Below, piece by piece: positions 1 to 8,830 of a DNA stretch of 64,000 nt. The notes below the pieces were generated by a model. That model saw nothing but the letters and a program-made list of their open reading frames with translations. It searched no databases and had not been told where the DNA came from. Both the position numbers and the translations under genes were made by a program. Positions within the stretch are counted from its first letter, which is position 1, and each line of letters opens with the position of its first letter. The DNA is from Halobacteriovoraceae bacterium (GTDB lineage Bacteria; Bdellovibrionota; Bacteriovoracia; Bacteriovoracales; Bacteriovoracaceae), in assembly GCA_020635115.1 (NCBI GenBank), contig JACKAK010000002.1, positions 186,001 to 250,000 on the forward strand, read 5' to 3'.

Positions 1-1
1 C

Positions 2-862
2 TCTGTTTACCACAAAAGCCCTCTCTCTTCGGACGAAAGCATCGCTGTATTACCATTACTACTGCTGTTTTACTTTTCTACAGGGCACTTAATATCCTCT
101 ATTAATCCTAGCTTTGCTCCTTGGTTTGGAATAACTATTGGTGGACTTGTCTTAGCAATTTATTTTTTTGCGAAATCTTATCTTAAAAATGACATCAAAA
201 GTGGTCCTTCATTTACTGCTTTCTCGGCAATTACTTTTGTTCATAGCTTTTACTTCCAATTACTAAGTGAATCAGTTAAGCCTCTTGCTGCTTTACTCAT
301 TGGAGTTATTATAATGGCCATGTGGAGTCAGAGTGAAAACGCTAGAAAGCAATTTTTTTGGCCTTTAATGGTTCTATTTTCAACTTTTGTATACGGCGCA
401 ATTTTGACAATTATATCTACGAAATCAATAGGAGAAATTTATTTATATAATTGGGCATATGGGGTTGTTGCATTAGTTGCTGTTATTAAACTCGCTTCAA
501 ACAAAAACATTGAATCTGACACAATAAAGTATTCCCCCTTACTTCTAGGATTTGGACACCTTCAAGTAATGTTAGGTCTATACAGGTTTTCGCAACAAAT
601 TTCCTGGTCAGGAGCTCTCTTTGTAACTATCACTTGGGGTATTTATGCCGCAGTCATTCTTTCTATTTCTTGCTGGCGACGGGATAAAACTCTAGGTAAT
701 TCAGCTCTAACTATTTTGCTGGCAGTAAGTTTAAAAGCATTTTTCTATGACCTAAGTAATACAAGTAACCTTATTCGAGTGGGCTGCCTTTTAGCTGAAG
801 GGCTACTGCTGTATTGTTGTGGTTGGATCTTTAAGAAAATGCAGAAATGGGACGAAAATTAA
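2..862 (+). CDS. DUF2339-like multi-spanning membrane protein (3' part, cut by window edge)
   Basis: The reading frame is open from base 2 to the stop at 862, so the gene begins before the window; an internal ATG at 314 is not needed. The visible 286 residues are almost entirely hydrophobic helices separated by short loops. The C-terminal part (a Lys-containing helix followed by FFYDLSN, then Arg and a final Gly-rich helix) resembles the end of DUF2339 predicted membrane proteins, whose conserved pattern is K-x-F-x-x-DL. The function of that family is unknown. Inference: integral inner-membrane protein. Another polytopic family is possible because only the C-terminal portion can be seen. Confidence 0.6.
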   Translation, partial: SVYHKSPLSSDESIAVLPLLLLFYFSTGHLISSINPSFAPWFGITIGGLVLAIYFFAKSYLKNDIKSGPSFTAFSAITFVHSFYFQLLSESVKPLAALLIGVIIMAMWSQSENARKQFFWPLMVLFSTFVYGAILTIISTKSIGEIYLYNWAYGVVALVAVIKLASNKNIESDTIKYSPLLLGFGHLQVMLGLYRFSQQISWSGALFVTITWGIYAAVILSISCWRRDKTLGNSALTILLAVSLKAFFYDLSNTSNLIRVGCLLAEGLLLYCCGWIFKKMQKWDEN

Positions 863-908
863 AAATTTTGCGTCGAACTTTTGAACCTTTTCAACACCCA
901 AAACTAAA

Positions 909-952
909 AAGAGCGATCAAAAACCGAATAATCTCAGGTGCTTGTCGCTCTT
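909..952 (-). terminator. Candidate terminator downstream of the tRNA-Ser pair
   Basis: AAGAGCGA (909-916) is complementary to TCGCTCTT (945-952), giving an 8-bp stem with a long loop of about 28 bases. Read on the minus strand the stem is followed by a short T-rich run. It lies just past the 3' end of the two minus-strand tRNA genes. The long loop makes this a moderate call. Confidence 0.4.
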
Positions 953-966
953 AAAAAGTTCAAATA

Positions 967-1054
967 TGGCGGAGACGCCGAGATTCGAACTCGGGGTACC
1001 CGAAGGTACGACACCTTAGCAAGGTGCTGGATTAAGCCACTCTCCCACGTCTCC
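967..1054 (-). tRNA. tRNA-Ser (anticodon GCT)
   Basis: On the minus strand the 5' GGAGACG pairs with the 3' CGTCTCC, followed by discriminator G and an encoded CCA (967-969). The anticodon loop is TTGCTAA within a CC/GG stem, giving anticodon GCT, which reads AGC/AGU serine codons. A GGTTCGAATC-type T loop and a long variable arm typical of type II serine tRNAs are visible. The gene is 88 bases with CCA and sits 18 bases from the next tRNA-Ser. Confidence 0.93.
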
Positions 1055-1072
1055 GAACATTATAAAAAAAAG

Positions 1073-1160
1073 TGGCGGAGGACACAGGATTCGAACCTGC
1101 GGACCCGTGAAGGTCAATGGTTTTCAAAACCACCGCTTTCGACCACTCAGCCAATCCTCC
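1073..1160 (-). tRNA. tRNA-Ser (anticodon TGA)
   Basis: On the minus strand the 5' GGAGGAT pairs with 3' GTCCTCC (one T-G pair), followed by discriminator G and an encoded CCA at 1073-1075. The anticodon stem-loop GTGGT-TTTGAAA-ACCAC gives anticodon TGA, reading UCA/UCG-type serine codons. A long variable arm and a TTCGAAT T loop mark it as a serine tRNA. It is the upstream member of a tandem tRNA-Ser pair. Confidence 0.93.
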
Positions 1161-1211
1161 GCATTGTGAGCACAGATACTAATCACAAAGATAGAAAATG
1201 GCAAGAAAATG

Positions 1212-4200
1212 TTATTTTTTCAGTGTGTTTATTAAGGACTTAATTTGCTGCACTTCTTGTGAATTCGTTTCAAGGTTTAAATAGGATTCAAATGAATTTA
1301 TCGCCATGTCACTTTGGCCTAATTTTAAATAAAGATATCCCAAATTTTTATGTGCAGCAGCATTAGTTTTATCTATTTTAACAACTCTATAAAATAATTG
1401 TTGTGCTTCCTCAAATTTATTTTGTTTAAATTTCATTCTCCCAAGTGCTAATAATCCTTCCACATATTTTGAATTTAAAGAAATTGATTTTTCAAAACTT
1501 TTTCTCGCCTCTTTATAATTTTCTTTGATGTAATAAATTTCACCAAGAATATAATGTCCATTCTCAATATTTGGATTGTACTGAATTTCAAGTTGTGCAT
1601 GCTTTGAAGCTTCTTCTATATTATTTAGTTTCAAGTAAGTTTTTGCTAGAAGATAGTTTATTTTTGGGTAGTCATTCAATCTTTTAAAAACTTTATCATA
1701 AGATTTTAGGGCCTCTTCATAATTTTCATTCAAATAATAATATTCACCAAGCTTTATATGAATATCTAAATTACCTGGATTTATATAAAGAAGTTCATTC
1801 GAATATTTGAGTAAATTTTTTGAATCGTTGTTTAAGACTGCTTGTTTAATTAAGAATTCATAAAATGATTCTATAGAAGTGCTAATTTGTTCCAATTTTT
1901 TTCTAACATTTTCATACTCAAAATTCTTGCCCACTCTGTAATAAAACTGAGCAATTTGTGCCAAATAATAAGGATTGTTTCCATCATTTTTAAGTAAACT
2001 TTCTAAATATCCAATGGCCTTATTTGTTTCTCCCTCTTCAGCAACTATTTTTGCATAAAGAATATGGTAATCATAATTTTCAGGATCAAAACTCAAAGCA
2101 TCATTGATGTATATTTTTGCCAATTTATAACGGCCATAAGTGAATAAAAAATTAGCTAATTTGTAATAAAGATCTGACTCAATAGGATTCAAATCTATTG
2201 CTGTTTTAAAATTTTTTATCGCCTCAGAGAAAAAACCTCTTATACCATTATATTCAGCTATCAATAAACTAAACCTATAGTTTTTAGAGAATTCAGTACT
2301 TCCTAAATGTAATAAATCTCGATATCCTTTTTCTAATTTTCCAATGTGGAAAAGAGTATTGATATATCTATAGTTTACTCTTGGATCTAGTGGAAATTTT
2401 TTTCTTAATTCAGTGAGCTTATCTATAGCATATTGAAAAAATCCTCTTTTAATTTGAATATCTATTAATGTAATGATCGCCTCTATATCATTTGGGCCAT
2501 ATTCGGTTGCTTCAATCGCTTTAGAAAAAGCAAATTCCCAATTTCTATCTTTCATGGCCTTTTTTGCTTTGATGATTGCATTTATGACCTTATTTTCTTG
2601 TGCTAATTTGAATGAATATTTTTGACGTATTTGTTCATAGCTTAATTCAGGTGAGATTTCTTCACCAATTTGAGCAAGCAAATTATCTAGGTGAAGTATT
2701 TTCCCTCTCAAATTTGAACTTGGGAATAGTTTGTGTGCCTCTTCAAAATTTTTTTGAGCATTTTTATAATTTATTACAGCTGATTTATAATCCTTTTTTT
2801 CAAAATAGTAATTTGCAAAAGAGATTAGAATAGTCGCTTGAAGAGATTTAAAATCTGCAAGATACTTTGGACATCCTTCTGCAAAGAGTAAGTTAATTTT
2901 CAAACCGATCTTTTTAAGTTTTTCAAGAGACTTTGGAGAGCCATCTAAAAAATAATTTGAAAGCAAAAGATAAAAAGGTGCAGATGCCTGAAAATCTTTT
3001 TCTCTTGATTGCAAAAACGAAAAAACTTCCTCTTCAGTCTTTGTGGAGCTCAAATAATTATGCATTCGTTCAATAACCATAAAATTCTTGATATTTTTTA
3101 TGGATTCTAGTTTATTGAAAATATCATCAGAATCCTTGAAATTTCCAGTTTCAAAATTTGCTTCTAACAAAAGAGCTAAGAGTTCAGGTGAAGCTTGATT
3201 ATTATTGAGTGATATATACTCTTCAGCATATTTTTTACAAGAATAGAATTTTTTAAAGAAGCAGTATAAACTCGCTCGTCCATAAGCTACATGATAATTA
3301 TTATATTTTTTGAGTTTCTGAGATTTAATTAAATTGTATATTATTCGTGCATCTTTTTCGGGTTGCTTAGAAAATTCGAGAAGTTCAGCATAAATAGCAA
3401 TTAAATAATCAATGGCCTCACCTTTTAAGTAGTTATTTGTAGCTAATCTAAAATTTTCTGCGGCCAATAATTTAGATTGATAATCTTTTTTCCTATAGTA
3501 TTTTAAACCTTCATCATAAAAATGTTTTCCTAGTGGCGCATTGGCCTGTTCAGTTGGTTCAATATTTATAATTGATGGATATTTTATAGGAGGAAGCTTT
3601 ATTTCTTTTTCATCTTCAAAAAGAACAAAAATGATTGTAAAAAATGCCAGGGCCACAATTGGAGACATTTTTTTTACTTTTATTTTTCGCTTCTCATTTT
3701 TTTGTTTTATTTCCTCTTGTTCTTTTTTAAGTGCTTCAATTTTTTCTATTCTTTCTGTATCTATCTGTTTTAATTTTTCTTCAACTTTTGAGACATCTTT
3801 TTCAATATAATTGACAACTTCATTATGACCAAAAACAACAGTTGCATCTATATCAACTTCTTCCATTTCCTTAGAAATTTGAACTTCTGTATGTTCACTT
3901 TTTTCAAACTTATTTGTATTTTCTTCTTCTTTCTCTGAGATGACTCTTATATGTTGAGAGGTATTGCCACTTAATTGATCGTTTTTATCTTTATATTTCT
4001 TATCTTTAACATTTTGTCTAATTTCGGAGGCATCTGGATATTCCTGATCAGCAAGAGCTATATTTTGAGCTTCAGTATTATCTGGTCTAAAGGCTTTGTA
4101 TGAAGACGCTAAAGTTTTTTCTGCAAATTTATGTAAGTTATCAAGTTTTAATTTACCACTTTCAATATCATTAAGAATTTCATTAAAGCTCTTATTATTT

Positions 4201-4346
4201 TCAATTTTCTCCCATTCAAATGTTGGAAACTCTGCAATTTCGTCAGTCTTAAATAAAAGGTCCTTAAGTAAGTACTCAACTAGTTTTACTTGATCAAAAG
4301 GCCCAGAGATTTTATGATCTCTTTGTCGAACACGGTACTTTTTCAT
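1212..4346 (-). CDS. Large TPR protein with N-terminal GYF_2-like domain and one transmembrane helix
   Basis: This 1044-residue protein begins with about 50 residues (YRVRQRDHKISGPFDQ...WEKIE) resembling the GYF_2/DUF4339 fold: a GPF motif and a conserved Trp near residue 45. A Glu/Lys-rich, probably coiled region follows, then a single hydrophobic helix near residues 230-243 (IVALAFFTIIFVLFE). The remainder is a long array of tetratricopeptide repeats, clearest toward the end (YYLNENYEEALKSYDKVF; AHKNLGYLYLKLGQ). Predicted topology: cytoplasmic GYF-like head and periplasmic TPR scaffold. The start lies 2 bases past the stop of the preceding NuoN-like gene, so co-transcription with the complex I-like cluster is likely. 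Partner and role are unknown. Confidence 0.75.
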   Translation of the reverse strand: MKKYRVRQRDHKISGPFDQVKLVEYLLKDLLFKTDEIAEFPTFEWEKIENNKSFNEILNDIESGKLKLDNLHKFAEKTLASSYKAFRPDNTEAQNIALADQEYPDASEIRQNVKDKKYKDKNDQLSGNTSQHIRVISEKEEENTNKFEKSEHTEVQISKEMEEVDIDATVVFGHNEVVNYIEKDVSKVEEKLKQIDTERIEKIEALKKEQEEIKQKNEKRKIKVKKMSPIVALAFFTIIFVLFEDEKEIKLPPIKYPSIINIEPTEQANAPLGKHFYDEGLKYYRKKDYQSKLLAAENFRLATNNYLKGEAIDYLIAIYAELLEFSKQPEKDARIIYNLIKSQKLKKYNNYHVAYGRASLYCFFKKFYSCKKYAEEYISLNNNQASPELLALLLEANFETGNFKDSDDIFNKLESIKNIKNFMVIERMHNYLSSTKTEEEVFSFLQSREKDFQASAPFYLLLSNYFLDGSPKSLEKLKKIGLKINLLFAEGCPKYLADFKSLQATILISFANYYFEKKDYKSAVINYKNAQKNFEEAHKLFPSSNLRGKILHLDNLLAQIGEEISPELSYEQIRQKYSFKLAQENKVINAIIKAKKAMKDRNWEFAFSKAIEATEYGPNDIEAIITLIDIQIKRGFFQYAIDKLTELRKKFPLDPRVNYRYINTLFHIGKLEKGYRDLLHLGSTEFSKNYRFSLLIAEYNGIRGFFSEAIKNFKTAIDLNPIESDLYYKLANFLFTYGRYKLAKIYINDALSFDPENYDYHILYAKIVAEEGETNKAIGYLESLLKNDGNNPYYLAQIAQFYYRVGKNFEYENVRKKLEQISTSIESFYEFLIKQAVLNNDSKNLLKYSNELLYINPGNLDIHIKLGEYYYLNENYEEALKSYDKVFKRLNDYPKINYLLAKTYLKLNNIEEASKHAQLEIQYNPNIENGHYILGEIYYIKENYKEARKSFEKSISLNSKYVEGLLALGRMKFKQNKFEEAQQLFYRVVKIDKTNAAAHKNLGYLYLKLGQSDMAINSFESYLNLETNSQEVQQIKSLINTLKK

Positions 4347-4348
4347 AT

Positions 4349-5623
4349 CTAGATTATAACAAGATTATAGTACGTTAAAAGAGCGAAAAAAGAGTACACT
4401 GCTAGTTTCTTATCAAAATTTTCCAAAAAATTAAGATATCTATCTTGAAAATTCAAAAGTTGTTTTGTTTGAATAATAAAAGAAAATATCAAAAGTGTCA
4501 GAAGGACAATTAAAACACTTAAAAATGTTGACGTATTAAATATATCTATAGATAGATCATAATTCAATATGTCTTCGACAAAAAACATATGATAGACAGG
4601 TACAATCAATATATAAAAAGAACAGGCAAAAAAAATAGATAAAATAATAGGATCTTTGATTTTAAAATTGGAAATGTGAAAGCTTGAGAAAGTACTCATA
4701 TTGAAAATAATTTGCAATATTAATCTAGATAACATAATCCCAACGATTACAAAATTAACTATATTTTTAGAAGAAGAATCAATTTCTATGAATTGCATGT
4801 ATAGCAATAGCAAGATAGAAAATAAAGTAATGTATTCAATAAAATATCTAATATCGAACGTTACTAATACTTTAAATATTAGATATAACATCACAATGAA
4901 ATAAATTATGTTAAAGGTGAGAAAAAAGTTCATTTGAAATGATGGACCTGATAGATCGATTAAAGTGGAGAAAAGTTTAATTCCAAATGTTAACAAAATG
5001 CTATCGAAAATAAAATATTTAAAAATCAAATTCTCATCAGTTATTTTTAAATTCTTATCTTTGGAAAATATTGAGTAAAGATTTGTTATAAAAAATAAAA
5101 TATAAAATACGATTGAAATTTGAAAAAAATCAAATGACTTAACTTCGTAGACAAATATTCCTTTACTTATAGATGAAATGCTAAAGAATAAATAAAACAT
5201 TAAAAACGAAACTGTTGAAAGTACTATTAGATATATGTTTGATCTCTTGTTATTATTATTCACTAATTCTACAGTAAACATAATTAGATAAAAACTAATT
5301 ATATCATTTTGAGTTAAGGCGAATAAACAACCAACCAACTGAACTATACCATTTGGCGAAACAAGATTTTGCTTAAAAAATATGCCAACTATATAGCTTA
5401 AAAAAAGAATTAAAATAGTATGTTCAATCAACATACTCGGAAAAAGATCCCCTAAAACAAAATCGACATGCGGATAATTAATTAAATTATATTTCACTAA
5501 AATAACAAAAAGGAAAAAAAAAGCACCTGTAAACGAAGTAAAAAAATCCGGAAAAATCTTGCTTTTACTTAGAAATATAAAAATAATTAAAGTGGATATT
5601 ATACTACTTATTAACATACTCAT
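4349..5623 (-). CDS. Divergent NuoN-like membrane protein (second complex I-like set)
   Basis: This is a 424-residue protein of about a dozen hydrophobic helices with few loops. Alone it is hardly recognisable. It occupies the last, N, position of a seven-gene block that repeats the order A-H-J-K-L-M-N. A stretch near residues 90-120 (IVQLVGCLFALTQNDIISFY) lines up with the window's NuoN segment ALVLGVLVGGMLLASAANML. In that alignment the essential helix-5 Glu of NuoN falls on Met, with a Glu one turn later (FTVELVN). It overlaps the M-like gene by 20 bases. NuoN itself is 488 residues, so this version is about 64 shorter. Assignment rests on order, size and weak similarity; function unknown. 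Confidence 0.55.
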   Translation of the reverse strand: MSMLISSIISTLIIFIFLSKSKIFPDFFTSFTGAFFFLFVILVKYNLINYPHVDFVLGDLFPSMLIEHTILILFLSYIVGIFFKQNLVSPNGIVQLVGCLFALTQNDIISFYLIMFTVELVNNNNKRSNIYLIVLSTVSFLMFYLFFSISSISKGIFVYEVKSFDFFQISIVFYILFFITNLYSIFSKDKNLKITDENLIFKYFIFDSILLTFGIKLFSTLIDLSGPSFQMNFFLTFNIIYFIVMLYLIFKVLVTFDIRYFIEYITLFSILLLLYMQFIEIDSSSKNIVNFVIVGIMLSRLILQIIFNMSTFSSFHISNFKIKDPIILSIFFACSFYILIVPVYHMFFVEDILNYDLSIDIFNTSTFLSVLIVLLTLLIFSFIIQTKQLLNFQDRYLNFLENFDKKLAVYSFFALLTYYNLVII

Positions 5624-6680
5624 AAACTAATCCATAAATTGGCCATATAAAAAACAAGATTAAATACGGACGTAATATTATCTTTGAATCCAAAGACTTC
5701 CTAAATTCATTAAATAAAATGTAAACTAGAATAAAAACGCTACAGTATTGAATATTTCCTAAATGGTTTTTGACATAATTATTAATTAAAAAGAGATAGT
5801 TATATGTGACTGTAAAAGGCAGAGGCAGAACAAAGAACAGTGGCACAAATTCTCTTTTTATTATTTTATCAAATATTACTTTTATACTCATGAGGATTAA
5901 CATTGATATAAATAGATATCTAAAATCTATGCCTAGTGAGAGTGTGCCCCAAAAAAAGGAAAACAATAAAAAAACAAGACAGAAAAAACTACTTTTTGGA
6001 GGTATAAAAATAAATGAAATAAGAACAAGTAATATCCATACTTCAAAATACAAATTTTGCTTTTGAATCATATTCATAAGCTGAAAATATTGAACAATAA
6101 TAGAAGTTATTAATAATATAAAAACTTTTTTTAAAACAGTCTCAAAATTATTTTCTTCTTCAACACAAAAAATATATGAATTTAATAATATCCAAATTAA
6201 AATAATATTCGACAATAATGAAATATCCAAATTATATTTTAGAAAGGATTCTAGAATTACCAACAGAATACCTAATCCAGATAATGAAAATATTTGTATT
6301 TTTTTTAAATTTAAAATAAATGCGATTGCAAAAAGAATAAAAGCAAATACACTTGTACTTAGAGGTATAGAAAAATATAACAAAAGAGAAAGAAGCGCAA
6401 CGATTGAAAAAAGTATCTTAGAATATAAAAAAAAGTTTATATCTTCATATATCACAAATATAAACAATCCAAGAAACAAGATCATATGCATAATTGAATA
6501 TTCTACTATCTGGTACTGTTTAACATTCAATATGAAAAAAACTGAGACAACAAAAATATTTAAAATGTAAGAACAAACGACCGCAAATTTAATTTTCTTA
6601 AAATTCGAAGAAAGATGATTAAATCTAGCAAGTAGAGAATACACAAAAGTAACAATAAAAAAAATGTATCCAATTTTCAT
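5604..6680 (-). CDS. Divergent NuoM-like membrane protein (second complex I-like set)
   Basis: A 358-residue, almost wholly hydrophobic protein with roughly ten or eleven predicted helices. It lies between the L-like and N-like genes, the position of nuoM, but is about 150 residues shorter than the window's NuoM (507). The segment INFFLYSKILFSIVALLSLLLY can be laid on NuoM DFFLFYLFWEIMLLPMFFLI; the proton-channel Glu of FWE is not retained. No HxWLPxAH motif of NuoM is present. It overlaps the next gene by 20 bases, suggesting translational coupling. It could instead be an unrelated polytopic protein; the case depends on the cluster as a whole. Confidence 0.5.
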   Translation of the reverse strand: MKIGYIFFIVTFVYSLLARFNHLSSNFKKIKFAVVCSYILNIFVVSVFFILNVKQYQIVEYSIMHMILFLGLFIFVIYEDINFFLYSKILFSIVALLSLLLYFSIPLSTSVFAFILFAIAFILNLKKIQIFSLSGLGILLVILESFLKYNLDISLLSNIILIWILLNSYIFCVEEENNFETVLKKVFILLITSIIVQYFQLMNMIQKQNLYFEVWILLVLISFIFIPPKSSFFCLVFLLFSFFWGTLSLGIDFRYLFISMLILMSIKVIFDKIIKREFVPLFFVLPLPFTVTYNYLFLINNYVKNHLGNIQYCSVFILVYILFNEFRKSLDSKIILRPYLILFFIWPIYGLVYEYVNK

Positions 6681-6695
6681 ATACTCCCCTCCATT

Positions 6696-8123
6696 TTATA
6701 AAATGACGATTAATATAAATGCTAAAAATGCAAAAACGAATGTTATTTCAATTTTTTTATTTATAAGCCTTAAATTTTCTATTAAATCAATTTTGGGAAT
6801 GTCAATTCTCATGATTTGAGGTAAATTCATTTCGCTCTCATTCACTTTTTTAGAATACCTGAATGAATTCTCTTTTAAAAAATTAAGTAATTTTTCAATA
6901 TACTTAAAACCACTAGATCTGAATAATAAGACTGCTATAAGCATTAATAAATTTACACCTGTAATTGCTAAAGTATTTAGGGCGAAAAAATCAATATCAA
7001 ATTGAGTTCTAAAATAAATAAATACTATTATTCCAACGATCAAAGCATAGAGATGGCCATATATGAAATTCAAAGATTTCTCATATAAATTATTTTCAAA
7101 TTGGTCATCTAGAGTGCTTAATAATAAATATAAATTCCCCATCCCAAATATTACGACTGTAATCATATTCATTAAATCTATCTCTGAGGTAAGTACAATA
7201 GGTAGAAATATATAAAATAATGGAGAAAAATAACTAAACAAAAGAAGTGATTTTAATAAAATCTCCTTATCAAAATTTAGCCTCCTATGCTGTTGTAGAT
7301 AAGGGAAAAAATAATATAGAAAAATTAAAGTAAATAATTGCTCAGAATAAATTTTCCCTAATATTAATGAAATGACTAAAAAAGTATTAACCATCAAACT
7401 AAAATTTCTTCGTATGCTACTGGTAAAACTAAAGCGAATTAAATTGAAAAATATAAGTATGATTGAAACGAGTGCTATTAATTTATAGCTATACCCACTA
7501 TTCACATTAGAAATTAGCCCAATTTTCTTACCAATATCAATAACAAAAAAATGAGTAATAAAAGCTTCTATATGAATAGAGAGTTTATCGGTGTTTAGTA
7601 TTTTAATCATTAATTTATTAACGGTATAAAACACTATCGCAGAATAGAACAATGTTGAAATAAATTGTTCATTCAGCAAATATAAAAATACTAACGTAAT
7701 AAAAATTATCTTCCTTTCATATTCATTAAATAATTTACTTAAGGTAAGAAAGGGGATTAGTACAAAAAGTTTAAATTCGTTATTAGAACAAAAATAAAAA
7801 AATACAAATATAAAGATATAAAAGATTTGTGTAAAAAATTCTTCAAGTGGATCAAAATTATTTCTATATTGCGCCCATAATATGAGTGGTACAAAAAGGC
7901 ATAATACTGCAACGTATTCATTTTCAACGATTGAAGTTGGAGTAATGTCTTGAAGGAATAAGCTTGCATGCAAAATATTTTTTAAAAAAAATAAAATTAT
8001 CAAACTAAAAATAACACTGGTTATAAAATAAAAATTGATAAATTTTCCATTATTTTTAAATTTATTTTTTTGTCCAGTTAGTAAAAAAGTACTTTGAAAT
8101 AATGAAGAAATTAAAGCTATCAA
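6696..8123 (-). CDS. Divergent NuoL-like membrane protein (second complex I-like set)
   Basis: A 475-residue protein with many hydrophobic helices, in the L position of the repeated block. Like NuoL it is the longest of its set and has a polar, charged segment before a last C-terminal helix, reminiscent of the lateral-helix region that ends NuoL: KKIEITFVFAFLAFILIVIL corresponds to GKVQFYFVVFIVVLTSYILN of the window's NuoL. The region FFTQIFYIFIFVFFYFCSNN matches NuoL FFVYLSLFTSAMLGLVLSDN in register, but the following FWE motif reads LIP, so the channel Glu is missing. It overlaps the K-like gene by 4 bases. Homology is an inference. Confidence 0.55.
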   Translation of the reverse strand: MIALISSLFQSTFLLTGQKNKFKNNGKFINFYFITSVIFSLIILFFLKNILHASLFLQDITPTSIVENEYVAVLCLFVPLILWAQYRNNFDPLEEFFTQIFYIFIFVFFYFCSNNEFKLFVLIPFLTLSKLFNEYERKIIFITLVFLYLLNEQFISTLFYSAIVFYTVNKLMIKILNTDKLSIHIEAFITHFFVIDIGKKIGLISNVNSGYSYKLIALVSIILIFFNLIRFSFTSSIRRNFSLMVNTFLVISLILGKIYSEQLFTLIFLYYFFPYLQQHRRLNFDKEILLKSLLLFSYFSPLFYIFLPIVLTSEIDLMNMITVVIFGMGNLYLLLSTLDDQFENNLYEKSLNFIYGHLYALIVGIIVFIYFRTQFDIDFFALNTLAITGVNLLMLIAVLLFRSSGFKYIEKLLNFLKENSFRYSKKVNESEMNLPQIMRIDIPKIDLIENLRLINKKIEITFVFAFLAFILIVIL

Positions 8124-8368
8124 TTTTCATCCTTGGCCTGTTTAGTAATTATTACTTTGATTATTTGAATAAGAATAACTAATCCAAAAAAAAGAAAATC
8201 TCTTGATACTATATTCACAGAAAGATTCATTGCTAAAAGTTGCCAAAAAAACATGGCAACAAAACTGAATATAAGAAAAATCTTTAGAGCTACCATCCAG
8301 TTGACTTGAATGATACAAAAAGAAATTGTACATATCAGCAAAATAATGAAACTTAATGTCAAAATCAT
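8120..8368 (-). CDS. Divergent NuoK-like membrane protein (second complex I-like set)
   Basis: This 82-residue protein has three hydrophobic helices, the architecture of NuoK (101 residues in the window). A nearly gap-free alignment runs from LSFIILLICTISFCIIQVNW over NuoK ISFVMFICGMLVIIARKNIV through the third helix. Both membrane-embedded glutamates of NuoK (in GIELILN and AAAEAAVG) are absent; the corresponding positions are LKIFLIF and VILIQIIK. It overlaps the L-like gene by 4 bases and abuts the J-like gene. If the homology is right, this subunit cannot use the normal NuoK proton path. Confidence 0.6.
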   Translation of the reverse strand: MILTLSFIILLICTISFCIIQVNWMVALKIFLIFSFVAMFFWQLLAMNLSVNIVSRDFLFFGLVILIQIIKVIITKQAKDEN

Positions 8369-8830
8369 TTAGTTAGTTCTCTCTTTAAATACAATAAAAA
8401 TCACAAAAAAAGTAAACATGGTTAAAATAATATCTTTAAACGATAGATAACTAGTTTCAAAAGTTAAACTCTCAATACCATACAAACTATTAAGCAAATC
8501 TGTATTAAGATCAATTTTAAATAAGAGAGTAATACCTACCCCAATTATAAAAAATAATTGGAAAAATATAATTGCAGGATGTACAGTTGAATATTTTTTT
8601 TCGTTTCTATCTTCATAAAGATAAGCAGAAATGTCTAAAATAAAATTTAGAATCAAGAAGAGAACTAAATAAAACAAGGCCCCTTTTGAAGTTAAATCTA
8701 TTGAATTAAATGTAATCGTAATAAAAAAAAACAATATATAAAAATTAGCTTTGTAATAGTTTTTGTAATTAGATAAAAAAACAAAAAGAACAATCGCTAA
8801 CAAAGGTAGAAGAATAATATTACTTATCAA
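8369..8830 (-). CDS. Divergent NuoJ-like membrane protein (second complex I-like set)
   Basis: About 153 residues with five predicted helices, as in NuoJ (176 residues). The C-terminal helix region (IESLTFETSYLSFKDIILTM) aligns with NuoJ IGELLVTDHVLAFEISSVLL, and the third helix (ALFYLVLFLILNFILDISAY) with AIQLIVYVGGIVILMLFAIM. I chose the TTG at 8830 because a GGAGGG Shine-Dalgarno sequence sits at 8834-8839, although the spacing is short; a GTG at 8863 with no clear ribosome site is the alternative and would add 11 residues and a 44-base overlap with the H-like gene. The stop abuts the K-like gene. Confidence 0.55.
   Translation of the reverse strand: MISNIILLPLLAIVLFVFLSNYKNYYKANFYILFFFITITFNSIDLTSKGALFYLVLFLILNFILDISAYLYEDRNEKKYSTVHPAIIFFQLFFIIGVGITLLFKIDLNTDLLNSLYGIESLTFETSYLSFKDIILTMFTFFVIFIVFKERTN

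Noticed and set aside
938..1243. Plus-strand frame across the tRNA pair
   Set aside because: It reads through two well-folded tRNA genes on the opposite strand.
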